From positions 1-64,000 of the IMG/VR virus record IMGVR_UViG_3300009514_000018: a stretch of 64,000 nucleotides of DNA; one strand, 5' to 3'. Position numbers and translations under genes: made by a program. The notes below the pieces were generated by a model that was not told where the DNA came from, made no database searches, and saw only the letters and a program-made list of their open reading frames with translations. The DNA is from a virus. How positions within the stretch are numbered: position 1 is the stretch's first letter; every line of letters begins with the position of its first letter. Positions 6,684 to 14,445 of the stretch are shown piece after piece.

Positions 6684-7352
6684 ATGAGTAGTAGAGACAG
6701 CATTTATGAATATGCGCATATTCACGGAGTAACTATGGATTACCTGGAACTTGCGAGCAAACTCAAAATTTCACAGAATATGGCTCGCAATATGCTGTCC
6801 GACAGGGGAACATCGCCGTCTTTACGGAGCCTTCCTTTTGAGGACATCAAGGAGATCTATCGGAGGGGGACGGAGCGGGAAGGTAGAACCAACTTCTCCC
6901 AGTTACGACCCGAGGAGTGGAGCAAGGTTTTCGGGCAAGAATGGGAGAAGATTCGTCGCTGTATGCGGTTAGTCGGATTAGGTCTTTACTCGGCCAAGAT
7001 GCCCATCTTGGAAATTCGTGCGCTCTTTTTGTGTGAACCGACCGAAGATGAGCCTGGCGACGTAAGTGAGCGGTTTATGGGAGTTTTCTCACACAACCTC
7101 GCCAGGGATAGATGTTACCGCCCTACCCTGGTACGCTCCAATGGTGATGGATCCTTCTCCACAATTCTGGGCCTCAATGAGACTCAGAAGTTGATGAGGG
7201 ACAAAACCAAGGGGTTCAAGGCTCATGTTTCCCAGTGGGAGCGATTGGTGCCAGGGATCACCCCCTTTCTGACCAAAAGGAGGGACGGATTCTATGAAAC
7301 CACTGAATACGTCGAAGTGATACGTAAGAAAATCAGGCAATCCCCTACTTGA
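6684..7352 (+). CDS. Putative DNA-binding regulator (HTH-like N-terminus)
   Basis: 222 residues if started at ATG 6684; alternatives are 6528, 6579 and 6735. The last has the best SD (CGGAG, 5 bases) and would give 205 residues. The open frame upstream is only the antisense of two minus-strand genes. Residues 17-45 (TMDYLELASKLKISQNMARNML) have the spacing of a helix-turn-helix. The rest is helical and basic with no recognised domain. Its divergent position, isolated from the structural operon and next to an AT-rich gap, suggests a transcriptional regulator. Family not recognised. Confidence 0.5.
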   Translation: MSSRDSIYEYAHIHGVTMDYLELASKLKISQNMARNMLSDRGTSPSLRSLPFEDIKEIYRRGTEREGRTNFSQLRPEEWSKVFGQEWEKIRRCMRLVGLGLYSAKMPILEIRALFLCEPTEDEPGDVSERFMGVFSHNLARDRCYRPTLVRSNGDGSFSTILGLNETQKLMRDKTKGFKAHVSQWERLVPGITPFLTKRRDGFYETTEYVEVIRKKIRQSPT

Positions 7353-7400
7353 CAAGATAACACTCCGTGGTGAAGCATAGACCTGAAAAGAGAGGTTGGA

Positions 7401-7664
7401 ATGGAAGCTGTCGAGCCGGTTTACTTCTGGTGCCTTATCTGCTCGCTCAGGACTGAGTGTGGGTCGCTTCAATGTGGTCCTTCCCGGTTTCCCAAGTTCT
7501 CCCCTCTCGAGAACTTGAGCCCCAACGTTTATTTCCTGTGTCCCCTATGCGGAGGTCCTACTGATGGCAGAAGAGAGCGGTGCAACTACTGTCGATGTGG
7601 CGAATCTGGAAGTCCGGAACCTGGGCGGGATGGATTCACCAACCGGCAAGGTAATCCGATCTAA
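7401..7664 (+). CDS. Small zinc-ribbon protein overlapping the portal start
   Basis: 87 residues starting at ATG 7401 with an AGAGAGG SD. Contains C11-x2-C14 and a classic ribbon C47-x2-C50-x10-C61-x2-C64. The second CxxC pair lies inside the 101-bp overlap with the portal gene, read in another frame, so the zinc site is complete only if the overlapping frame is truly translated. Proteins of this type bind nucleic acid or protein partners. Function unknown; co-transcribed with the portal gene. Confidence 0.5.
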   Translation: MEAVEPVYFWCLICSLRTECGSLQCGPSRFPKFSPLENLSPNVYFLCPLCGGPTDGRRERCNYCRCGESGSPEPGRDGFTNRQGNPI

Positions 7665-9162
7665 GCAGCTCCGCGATCCCTTCACCGAACTCTATCGGGA
7701 AGGGATCGTCATGGAGCCTCCCTTCGATCCTGACCTATGGGCGGAGCTGGTCCTCATCTCCACTCGCTATAATCAGCTTCTCAGGGTCTATGCCAGGAAC
7801 ACGGCTGGTCTCGGGTGGAAGGTCGTTCCCACTGTGGAGATCTCCAGGAACTCTTCCGAGGAGCTGAAGAAGCAGGTAGCCACGGACATCGAAATTCTCA
7901 AGAAGTTCTATGGTTACCCCCATACTGCCGAGCAGTCACGGGTCTGGATGGAGGAGTCCTTCAGTGAGCTTCTCTTCAAGATGGCGGTGGATCGGGAGGC
8001 CATCGGCAACGGGTATCTTGAGGTCTCCAAGAACCTTCAGGGGAAGCCAGCGGGAGTGTGGCACATCCCGGGGTCTACTGTCAGGCTCAGGGCGGATCTC
8101 GAGGGTTTTGTCCAGTACTCTGCGGGTCATTCGGAGTTCGTCTACTTCAAGAACTTCGGTGACCCAAGGATCATGGACTCACGCTCTGGGGAGTTCGTTA
8201 ACAAAGAGAAGGAAGAAATCCCCCTCAAGTATCATGCGAACGAGATCATCCACTTCCCTCTCTACTCTCCCATCTCGACTCACTATGGCTTCCCCAGGGG
8301 AATTGCCTCCAACCTGGCCATGACTGGTTCCAGGGCCGCGGCCTTGAGGAATTATGCTTTCTTCGATAACGACGCTGTTCCTCGAATGGCAGTCCTGGTT
8401 TCTGGCGGGTCTATTCCAGAGGCTTCCCTCCAGAGAATGGAGGAGTACTTCGCGGCCAGGGGCAAGGGGGCTGACCTGGCTCATCGGGTGGTGGTCATCC
8501 ACGCTCAGCCAGGGCAGGGGGTAGTAGCGGCGCCCACCATCAAGCTCGAGCCTCTCACTGTCGGGAGCACTGATGATGCTTCCTTCACTACATATAGAGA
8601 GGCCAACGACAAGGAGTTGAGAGAGGCCTTCGGACTTTCCGAGCTTCACCTCGGTACCGAGGGGTCGGCCAACAGAGCAGCGGCCATGACCATTCTGCGG
8701 CTGGTCAACCAGCAGGAGTTCTTCCCTGCCATCCTGGAGTTGGAGTATCGCCTGAACGCGACCATTTCCAAGGCTCTTGGCGTTCAGACCTCGGCTCTCC
8801 AGCTTGTCAGGCCGAAGGCTACGGATCCTCTGGATGAGGCCAAAGTACTTCAGCGGGCCCTTCCTGCTGGGGCTGTCGCTCCCAGGGACTTCAGGAAGTG
8901 GATCGAGACTACGCTCGGTTTCGACTGGCCACCAATGACTGAGCCCTGGACCGAGATTCCCTTCACCCTCCTCCTGACGCTCATCCGAGGTGAGCAGATT
9001 CAGCTCGGGGAGGCCGAGCAGATTCAAGAGTCGATGAGGGATATGGTCGATGAGTTCGATACCTCCAGCGATCAGGGGGCGGTCAAGGAGTTCATCGACG
9101 ATCTGAACATCGGTCTTGAGGAGCTGAAGAATGCCATCTCTCTCCAGTCTCAGCACAGATAA
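7564..9162 (+). CDS. Portal protein
   Basis: 532 residues; the SD GGAGG (7551-7555) fixes the ATG at 7564. The N-terminal half matches the PBSX/HK97-type portal pattern: PPFDPDLWAEL followed by a strand-rich wing (NQLLRVYARNTAGLGWKVVP), then the LKYHANEIIHFPLYSP, YGFPRG and YFAARGKG segments typical of these portals. The last 100 residues are acidic and helical, as in portal crown regions. The portal forms the dodecameric ring at one capsid vertex through which DNA passes, and works with terL. The gene overlaps the next one by 32 bases. Confidence 0.88.
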   Translation: MAEESGATTVDVANLEVRNLGGMDSPTGKVIRSKQLRDPFTELYREGIVMEPPFDPDLWAELVLISTRYNQLLRVYARNTAGLGWKVVPTVEISRNSSEELKKQVATDIEILKKFYGYPHTAEQSRVWMEESFSELLFKMAVDREAIGNGYLEVSKNLQGKPAGVWHIPGSTVRLRADLEGFVQYSAGHSEFVYFKNFGDPRIMDSRSGEFVNKEKEEIPLKYHANEIIHFPLYSPISTHYGFPRGIASNLAMTGSRAAALRNYAFFDNDAVPRMAVLVSGGSIPEASLQRMEEYFAARGKGADLAHRVVVIHAQPGQGVVAAPTIKLEPLTVGSTDDASFTTYREANDKELREAFGLSELHLGTEGSANRAAAMTILRLVNQQEFFPAILELEYRLNATISKALGVQTSALQLVRPKATDPLDEAKVLQRALPAGAVAPRDFRKWIETTLGFDWPPMTEPWTEIPFTLLLTLIRGEQIQLGEAEQIQESMRDMVDEFDTSSDQGAVKEFIDDLNIGLEELKNAISLQSQHR

Positions 9163-9544
9163 GCTGCGGCGTCGGCACGCTGCCCTCCACACAATTTACT
9201 CTTGGTTGGTCCAGGGGTTTCCCCAAGGGGACTGGGACAAGGAGTCTTTGGCTGAAGCTCACGAGGCTTCGGCTAAGGAACTGGAGCGCCGAGGGATTCA
9301 GCACGAGTCCCCTCTGGGAGAGGGTAGGCCGGACAGGTCTTCTCACAGTCGCCATGATATCGGGGCTATGACAGACGACGAAGTTTTACATGTCCACGCC
9401 AACCTGCATAGCCTGGCCTCCAAGATTCGCCAGGGCGTTGTGGGTACTGGCTGGACCATGGAGCAGGTCATAGCGGAGCACGAAATTGTAGTTCCTGAGC
9501 TGACAGGTAGGGGCTTCGAACACAACTCACCACTTGAGGGATAG
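9131..9544 (+). CDS. Two-repeat protein sharing a module with the downstream fusion protein
   Basis: 137 residues built of two copies of a ~58-residue unit (residues 7-63 and 80-137). Each has the pattern L-x(5-7)-H-x(2-3)-H, a GDW or GTGW segment, a mid-unit H, and an ending of the type RGI-x-H-x-SPL (RRGIQHESPL, GRGFEHNSPL). A third copy is found in the next gene (residues 297-352). The conserved His pattern suggests a metal- or ligand-binding helical module, but I do not recognise a family. It overlaps the portal 3' end and is followed by the large fusion gene after 2 bases, so it is probably co-translated. Confidence 0.65.
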   Translation: MPSLSSLSTDKLRRRHAALHTIYSWLVQGFPQGDWDKESLAEAHEASAKELERRGIQHESPLGEGRPDRSSHSRHDIGAMTDDEVLHVHANLHSLASKIRQGVVGTGWTMEQVIAEHEIVVPELTGRGFEHNSPLEG

Positions 9545-9546
9545 AA

Positions 9547-12500
9547 ATGACTGAAGGAGTATACGTAAGAGAGGTCCTTGCTGAACTCATCAAGAGCGGT
9601 GAGAAGACAGCTATCGTGTCTGGCTCTCCTATCAAGTGTTCTGAGGGGAAGGTCTTGGTTGGGGGTCGGAAGGCTCTTGGGATCGTAAAGCTGGGGTCTC
9701 CCGAGAAGATCAGCGGGACTGACTTTGACGAGCGAGCTGAGGCTCACATGATCTCAAAGGCTGACAAGAAGAAGCTCTGGCCGAGGAGGAAGATTCTCTT
9801 CTTCCACGAAATCGAGAGCTTCACTCCTTTTTCTGAGGAGCAGCCTGTTTCGAGCCATGGTCAGGCTGGCAACCTCATCAAGTTTTCCTTCGTGGAGGAG
9901 GGTAAGAGACATGCTGCCGTGATGCTGGATCTCGATGGGACAGTCCGTGAGTCTACGGGGCCTGCTCCCTTTCCTTCTTCGGCGTCCGAGGTCAGACTCA
10001 TCGAGGGTGTCATTCCCGCCATGATGGCTTGGCGGAGGAAGGGATATGCCCTCTTCGCTGTCAGCAACCAGGCTGGCGTAGCGAGGGGGACCATCACCGA
10101 GGAGGATTTCTGGGACACTTACAAGAGGACTCAGGAGCTTCTTGGTCCGGCAGCCTTCGATGATGTCCGGGTGGCCTTCGGTCCTGTGGAGTCTCCCGAG
10201 AGGAAGCCATACCCGACGATGGGGCTGGAGCTGGCCGCGGCCCATGATCTCTCTTTGAGGAATTCCTTCTATGTAGGTGATCGGGATGAGGATGCCGAAT
10301 TCGCTGCAAACCTCAGCGTCTACTTCATTCCCTCCAGAAACCTCACTGGCTTCACTCCTCCAGATCTTGATTCCAAGCTGGTGCCCTTCCCATCCAAGCT
10401 GGTGAAGATGCAGCGGAACGAGGTCCTCGAGGACCTCAGTGACCAGGAGCTGCTCGGTGCCCACTATTATGCTCACTCCGCCTGGAACAAGCTGAAGGAC
10501 GGCGGGAAGTTCGGGGACTGGACCAAGGAGGATGTGCAGACCTTCCACGACAGGATCGTCCGCGACATGGAGAGGCGTGGTATCCCCCATGACTCTCCCC
10601 TTAAGAGTCTCTCGAAGACGCCCCAGCTTCTCCGTGATCACATTGTGGCCCACAAGAGCAACAACCAGGAGCTTCATGATCAAGCCGTGGCTGGACTCAA
10701 GGAAGCTGGTATCGAGCATCCAGGGATGTCGGAGGACAACTCCATGGACAAGTCCTGGGTCCAGAAGGGAGGTTTCCTTCCGGTAGGTGGCTCCGGCGTC
10801 CAGAAGGGCACAGAGGTCCTCAAGGTTGAGGACATCGTTGAGAAGCTTGCTGGTCATACGGCTCACCTTCGTATGCCCTTCGTTTACCTGACCGGTGGTC
10901 TCGTGAACCGCGGGGAGACCGAGGGGGACATCGACATTTTGCTTCGCTGCGAGGATGGGGAGCTGGGTGACAAGCTGACTCGCCTTATCCAGTGGAGAAT
11001 CCTGAGATCCCTCCCCAAGGAACAGTGGGATCGGGTAGAGTTCCTCTTCGACGAGGATCATGGTCCCTTCACGAGCCACATCCCCCTCTTCGCGCTGACC
11101 CTTACTCCCTTGGAGCCCCAGGAGATCAAGATGGCTCTGGAGAAGGCCCAGGCGGAGATTAGCAAGTCGGTGAGAGTGGGCTCCTTCTTCAAGATGGTGA
11201 AGCCTATCAAGCCCGCTAAGCCAGGTCAGCGTCAGAGCCCCGAGGCCTTCTTGGAGCTATTCACCGGGGGATGGCCCTGGGAAGTCACCAAGAAGTACGA
11301 TGGGGTTCACGTCCAGGTCCACAAAAGCGGCGACTCGGTGAAGATCTTCACTGAGGATGGGACGGACATCACCTCCAAGGTCCCCGGCGTGATCAAGGTT
11401 GTCAAGGAAGTTGTTCCTGGAACAGCGATTCTGGACGCGGAGCTGGAGAAGTGGGATGGACGAACTCACATCCCGAGAGAAGAGGCAGCAGCTTTCCTCA
11501 ACTCCAAGGAGGGAGACGACATCGGTGTACTCCTCAATGTCTTTGACATGCTGCACAACGGTCAGGATCTTACTGGTCAGCCTCTCTCAGCTCGCCGGGC
11601 CCAGATGAAGAAGGTTTCCTGGCCCCAAAGCACAATGGGCGTCCCTTCTCACTCTGCCAGGCTCAACATGGCTCCCGCCGTAGAGGTGAAGGATAAGAAG
11701 GAACTGAGCGAAGCTCTCAGCAAGATTCGGTACTTACCTGGGTCTGAGGGTGTCGTCGCCAAGAAGCTGGACTCTACCTATCCCACTGGGAAGGATCGGA
11801 CCAACGATTGGGTCAAGTTCCACAACGTCGGGGTGGTGACCGGAGCTGTCATCGAGCGAATCGAGACCAAGACCAAGGGGGTGTACAACTACCTTCATGG
11901 TCTTCGTCGTGGCGACCGTGCAGTGGTTGATCCTGTTGTCCAGGCCGGGGAGTTCAGGGTGGTTCCAGCGGGGAAGACTTTCTCCTCCGATAGAAAGTTC
12001 GAGCCCGGAGATCTCATTCCCATCGAGTTCGAGACCTTCAACTACTTCGTGCAGGACGATGGCCAGGTGAAGGTGTCCCTCTGGGCACCCCGTATTCTGG
12101 ATGAGGAGCCTGCTGAGGCTCCCCACACCATCGGTGATGCGATGAAGATTGCTGAGAAGGAGAAGATCCTTTCCAGCAAGCTTCCTGACGAAGAAGAGCA
12201 GGAAGAAGGCAAGGAAGAGGAGAAGGCTCAGGAGGAAGTGGATAAGGCCCCCGCCGAGATCTCCGAGGAGGTAGGCCTGGAGGGCGAGGATCCTGTAGCG
12301 GCCATCGTTGGGAAGGCGGCCATGGGAGTAGGCCTCTTCGGTGCCTCCGCGTCCAGAGAGGTAGAGTCTTCCATATGGAAGTCTGCTGTGGAGGTTTTCG
12401 ATGGGGACGGGGTGGTCTTTTCGGTTGGGAGGGAGTATGAGGCTAGCGGTACTGATTTCGTTCATCTGGCTGATACTCTGTCTGCTTGCAAGGGAGGCTG

Positions 12501-14445
12501 GGTGATCGAGGTCGGGAAGAAGCATGGTCCCTATCTCGACTACATGGCTCTCAAGGGAGCTGAGGTCGCCACAGAGACAGAAGAGTCCGTCTTCTTCGCC
12601 AAGGCTGGGCTGACAACAGAGTCCTTCGATTCGGGAGGGCGTCTCGCCTCTGAGCAAGGCAACCGGTTCGAGCGGCCCTGGGAGGAGCTGGGGTGGAAGA
12701 AGCCCAGCTTCAAGAGTGGTGGTGAACCAGGAACCTTCATCCACGCGAGGGTAACGGATGATCTCTTTCCTTACCTTGCCGATGCCTGGGAAGTCCTCCT
12801 TGAGTCAGGTGGAACTCCAGAGTTCTATCCCCATGTGACTATTCTCTACAAGCCCAACGAGACGGTGGAGCTGCCAAAGGATCTTCCAGCCAATGTGCAG
12901 GTGAAGCTTGAAGCCGCCCCTGACAAGTTCAGGGGCTTCGATGGAGACAATGGGATCTGGCTTCCAGTCAGGTCGCCTCAGGCTGCGGAGCTTCATGAGC
13001 GACTCGAGGAAGAAGAGGGGAAGATCTTCACTCCCCACATCACCATCGGCTACATCGATGATCCTGATAGGGCTCTCGGTCGCATCAGAGAGATCTTCGA
13101 AGGGGTTCAGCTGGAGTGGTTAGGAGATATCTTTGCCTCCTACCGCAAGAAGTTTTTGGAGAAGGGGAGTGACCCCTACATGGACGCTCCTCCCGAAGGA
13201 GAGGGTAGGGACTACATCTTCCAGCGACACTTTAGAGGCAAGACCGAACATATCGACTTCCGGATCAAGGGGAGCAAGGGTTTCCTTATCGGTTGGACCA
13301 TCGCCGATCTCATAGCCGGGGCCATCAAAGATCCCGTGGAGACGGTCGAAGAGGCCAAAGCGATCCCCCAGAGTGCCTTCAAGGTGAACCTCGATACCGG
13401 AGAGTTCGTGCGTCGTCCTCCCCGGGAGGGTCAAAAGGAGGGGGCCCGGGCTGAGATCGTGGCTCGGAGGAAGGCACCGGAACCTCTCCCTTGGATGGAG
13501 GTCGAGGGGGTGGTTCCAGCAGGGAAGGGTACGGAAGAGGGTATCTCTCCCGGGGCGACCAAGAACTTCCCTGGTGTCTTCATCATCGACGGGAAGGGGA
13601 AGCTCCACTTCGGGACCCAGAAGCCTCACTTCCATGAGTACTTCCTCGAGGACGGCCCCATCAAGGGGCGGCTCATGTTCCGACAGCTCTCCACCGAAGC
13701 TATCGAGAAGGGCTTCTTGGAGGAGGGGGTAGTCAAGGCCATGGTTACTGTCCCCTCGGAGGAGCAGGACTTCAAGAGTGAGCTGGCCTGGTTTGCTATC
13801 CAGCCGGAGGATCAGGAACCATACGTTCTCTCCAACAGGGCGTCCAAGCAGGGATGGATTCCGTCGAAGGGAGTGTCTGCCCTTCCTCTATGGGTGAAGA
13901 GCAAGATCCCGGATGAGTTCCAGTACTGGGCGCATTCAGAGGAAAAGAAGCGTAAAGAGGTGCGTGACGCACTCAGGGAATCCATAAAGAGGGATGAAAC
14001 GAAGGTTTCTTTCGAGAAAAAGGCCGAATCAGGGGATTTCTCTATTCAGCGACAAACTTTTCGGGGTCAGACTGTAGTCAGGGAGGGCCCTTCCCTGACG
14101 AAGTGGCACTTCACTGTACGGAACGGAGAGAAGTTTCATTTCCTCGCTGAAGGACCGGATCCTTTCAAGGAATCCGAGGCTTCATTTCTCTTGACAGAGG
14201 GTTTCCCATACGACAAGATGTTCTCTGAAGGTGATGTTCCCCCTGGAAGCCCCTTAAATGACACGAAAGACACTCCTTCCTCTATCGAAGTCGTTGATCG
14301 AGGTAAGGCTACAGTCCTTATTGACAATCTCGATGCGAAGAAGGTAGAGATCAAGGGAAAGAAGATTAACGGGGTCTTTTTCTTCCGCAAGGGGGAGGGA
14401 GATATCTGGACGATGACCAGGTCGAAGGGACCGGAGGTGGAGTGA
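9547..14445 (+). CDS. Giant nucleic-acid end-processing fusion: HAD phosphatase, NTase, ATP ligase, 2H, LigD-like phosphoesterase
   Basis: 1632 residues in one frame. Domains: 1-115, PUA/ASCH-like region (tentative); 120-265, HAD phosphatase (D128-L-D130-G-T, S173, K220, GDRDED with D245 and D247); 297-352, His-rich module shared with the upstream gene; 445-505, nucleotidyltransferase-like (GG-x3-RG, D461-I-D463, E498); 560-890, ATP-dependent ligase (KYDG with K583, D630-A-E632, EGVVAK 734-739, DWVK757, then an OB-like region); 890-935, Glu-rich linker; 1065-1205, 2H phosphoesterase (H1096-V-T, H1164-I-T); 1220-1440, LigD 3'-phosphoesterase-like (H1228, H1235-I-D1237-F-R1239); a similar fold may repeat at 1510-1620. 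Known activities of these families are end healing and sealing. It lies in the head operon, between portal and protease. Combined role and packaging in the virion are inference. Confidence 0.8.
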   Translation: MTEGVYVREVLAELIKSGEKTAIVSGSPIKCSEGKVLVGGRKALGIVKLGSPEKISGTDFDERAEAHMISKADKKKLWPRRKILFFHEIESFTPFSEEQPVSSHGQAGNLIKFSFVEEGKRHAAVMLDLDGTVRESTGPAPFPSSASEVRLIEGVIPAMMAWRRKGYALFAVSNQAGVARGTITEEDFWDTYKRTQELLGPAAFDDVRVAFGPVESPERKPYPTMGLELAAAHDLSLRNSFYVGDRDEDAEFAANLSVYFIPSRNLTGFTPPDLDSKLVPFPSKLVKMQRNEVLEDLSDQELLGAHYYAHSAWNKLKDGGKFGDWTKEDVQTFHDRIVRDMERRGIPHDSPLKSLSKTPQLLRDHIVAHKSNNQELHDQAVAGLKEAGIEHPGMSEDNSMDKSWVQKGGFLPVGGSGVQKGTEVLKVEDIVEKLAGHTAHLRMPFVYLTGGLVNRGETEGDIDILLRCEDGELGDKLTRLIQWRILRSLPKEQWDRVEFLFDEDHGPFTSHIPLFALTLTPLEPQEIKMALEKAQAEISKSVRVGSFFKMVKPIKPAKPGQRQSPEAFLELFTGGWPWEVTKKYDGVHVQVHKSGDSVKIFTEDGTDITSKVPGVIKVVKEVVPGTAILDAELEKWDGRTHIPREEAAAFLNSKEGDDIGVLLNVFDMLHNGQDLTGQPLSARRAQMKKVSWPQSTMGVPSHSARLNMAPAVEVKDKKELSEALSKIRYLPGSEGVVAKKLDSTYPTGKDRTNDWVKFHNVGVVTGAVIERIETKTKGVYNYLHGLRRGDRAVVDPVVQAGEFRVVPAGKTFSSDRKFEPGDLIPIEFETFNYFVQDDGQVKVSLWAPRILDEEPAEAPHTIGDAMKIAEKEKILSSKLPDEEEQEEGKEEEKAQEEVDKAPAEISEEVGLEGEDPVAAIVGKAAMGVGLFGASASREVESSIWKSAVEVFDGDGVVFSVGREYEASGTDFVHLADTLSACKGGWVIEVGKKHGPYLDYMALKGAEVATETEESVFFAKAGLTTESFDSGGRLASEQGNRFERPWEELGWKKPSFKSGGEPGTFIHARVTDDLFPYLADAWEVLLESGGTPEFYPHVTILYKPNETVELPKDLPANVQVKLEAAPDKFRGFDGDNGIWLPVRSPQAAELHERLEEEEGKIFTPHITIGYIDDPDRALGRIREIFEGVQLEWLGDIFASYRKKFLEKGSDPYMDAPPEGEGRDYIFQRHFRGKTEHIDFRIKGSKGFLIGWTIADLIAGAIKDPVETVEEAKAIPQSAFKVNLDTGEFVRRPPREGQKEGARAEIVARRKAPEPLPWMEVEGVVPAGKGTEEGISPGATKNFPGVFIIDGKGKLHFGTQKPHFHEYFLEDGPIKGRLMFRQLSTEAIEKGFLEEGVVKAMVTVPSEEQDFKSELAWFAIQPEDQEPYVLSNRASKQGWIPSKGVSALPLWVKSKIPDEFQYWAHSEEKKRKEVRDALRESIKRDETKVSFEKKAESGDFSIQRQTFRGQTVVREGPSLTKWHFTVRNGEKFHFLAEGPDPFKESEASFLLTEGFPYDKMFSEGDVPPGSPLNDTKDTPSSIEVVDRGKATVLIDNLDAKKVEIKGKKINGVFFFRKGEGDIWTMTRSKGPEVE

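Noticed and set aside
7349-7381. Consensus -35 TTGACA before the zinc-ribbon gene
   Set aside because: No -10-like hexamer at 16-18 bases; the nearest AT-rich hexamer is about 21 bases away.
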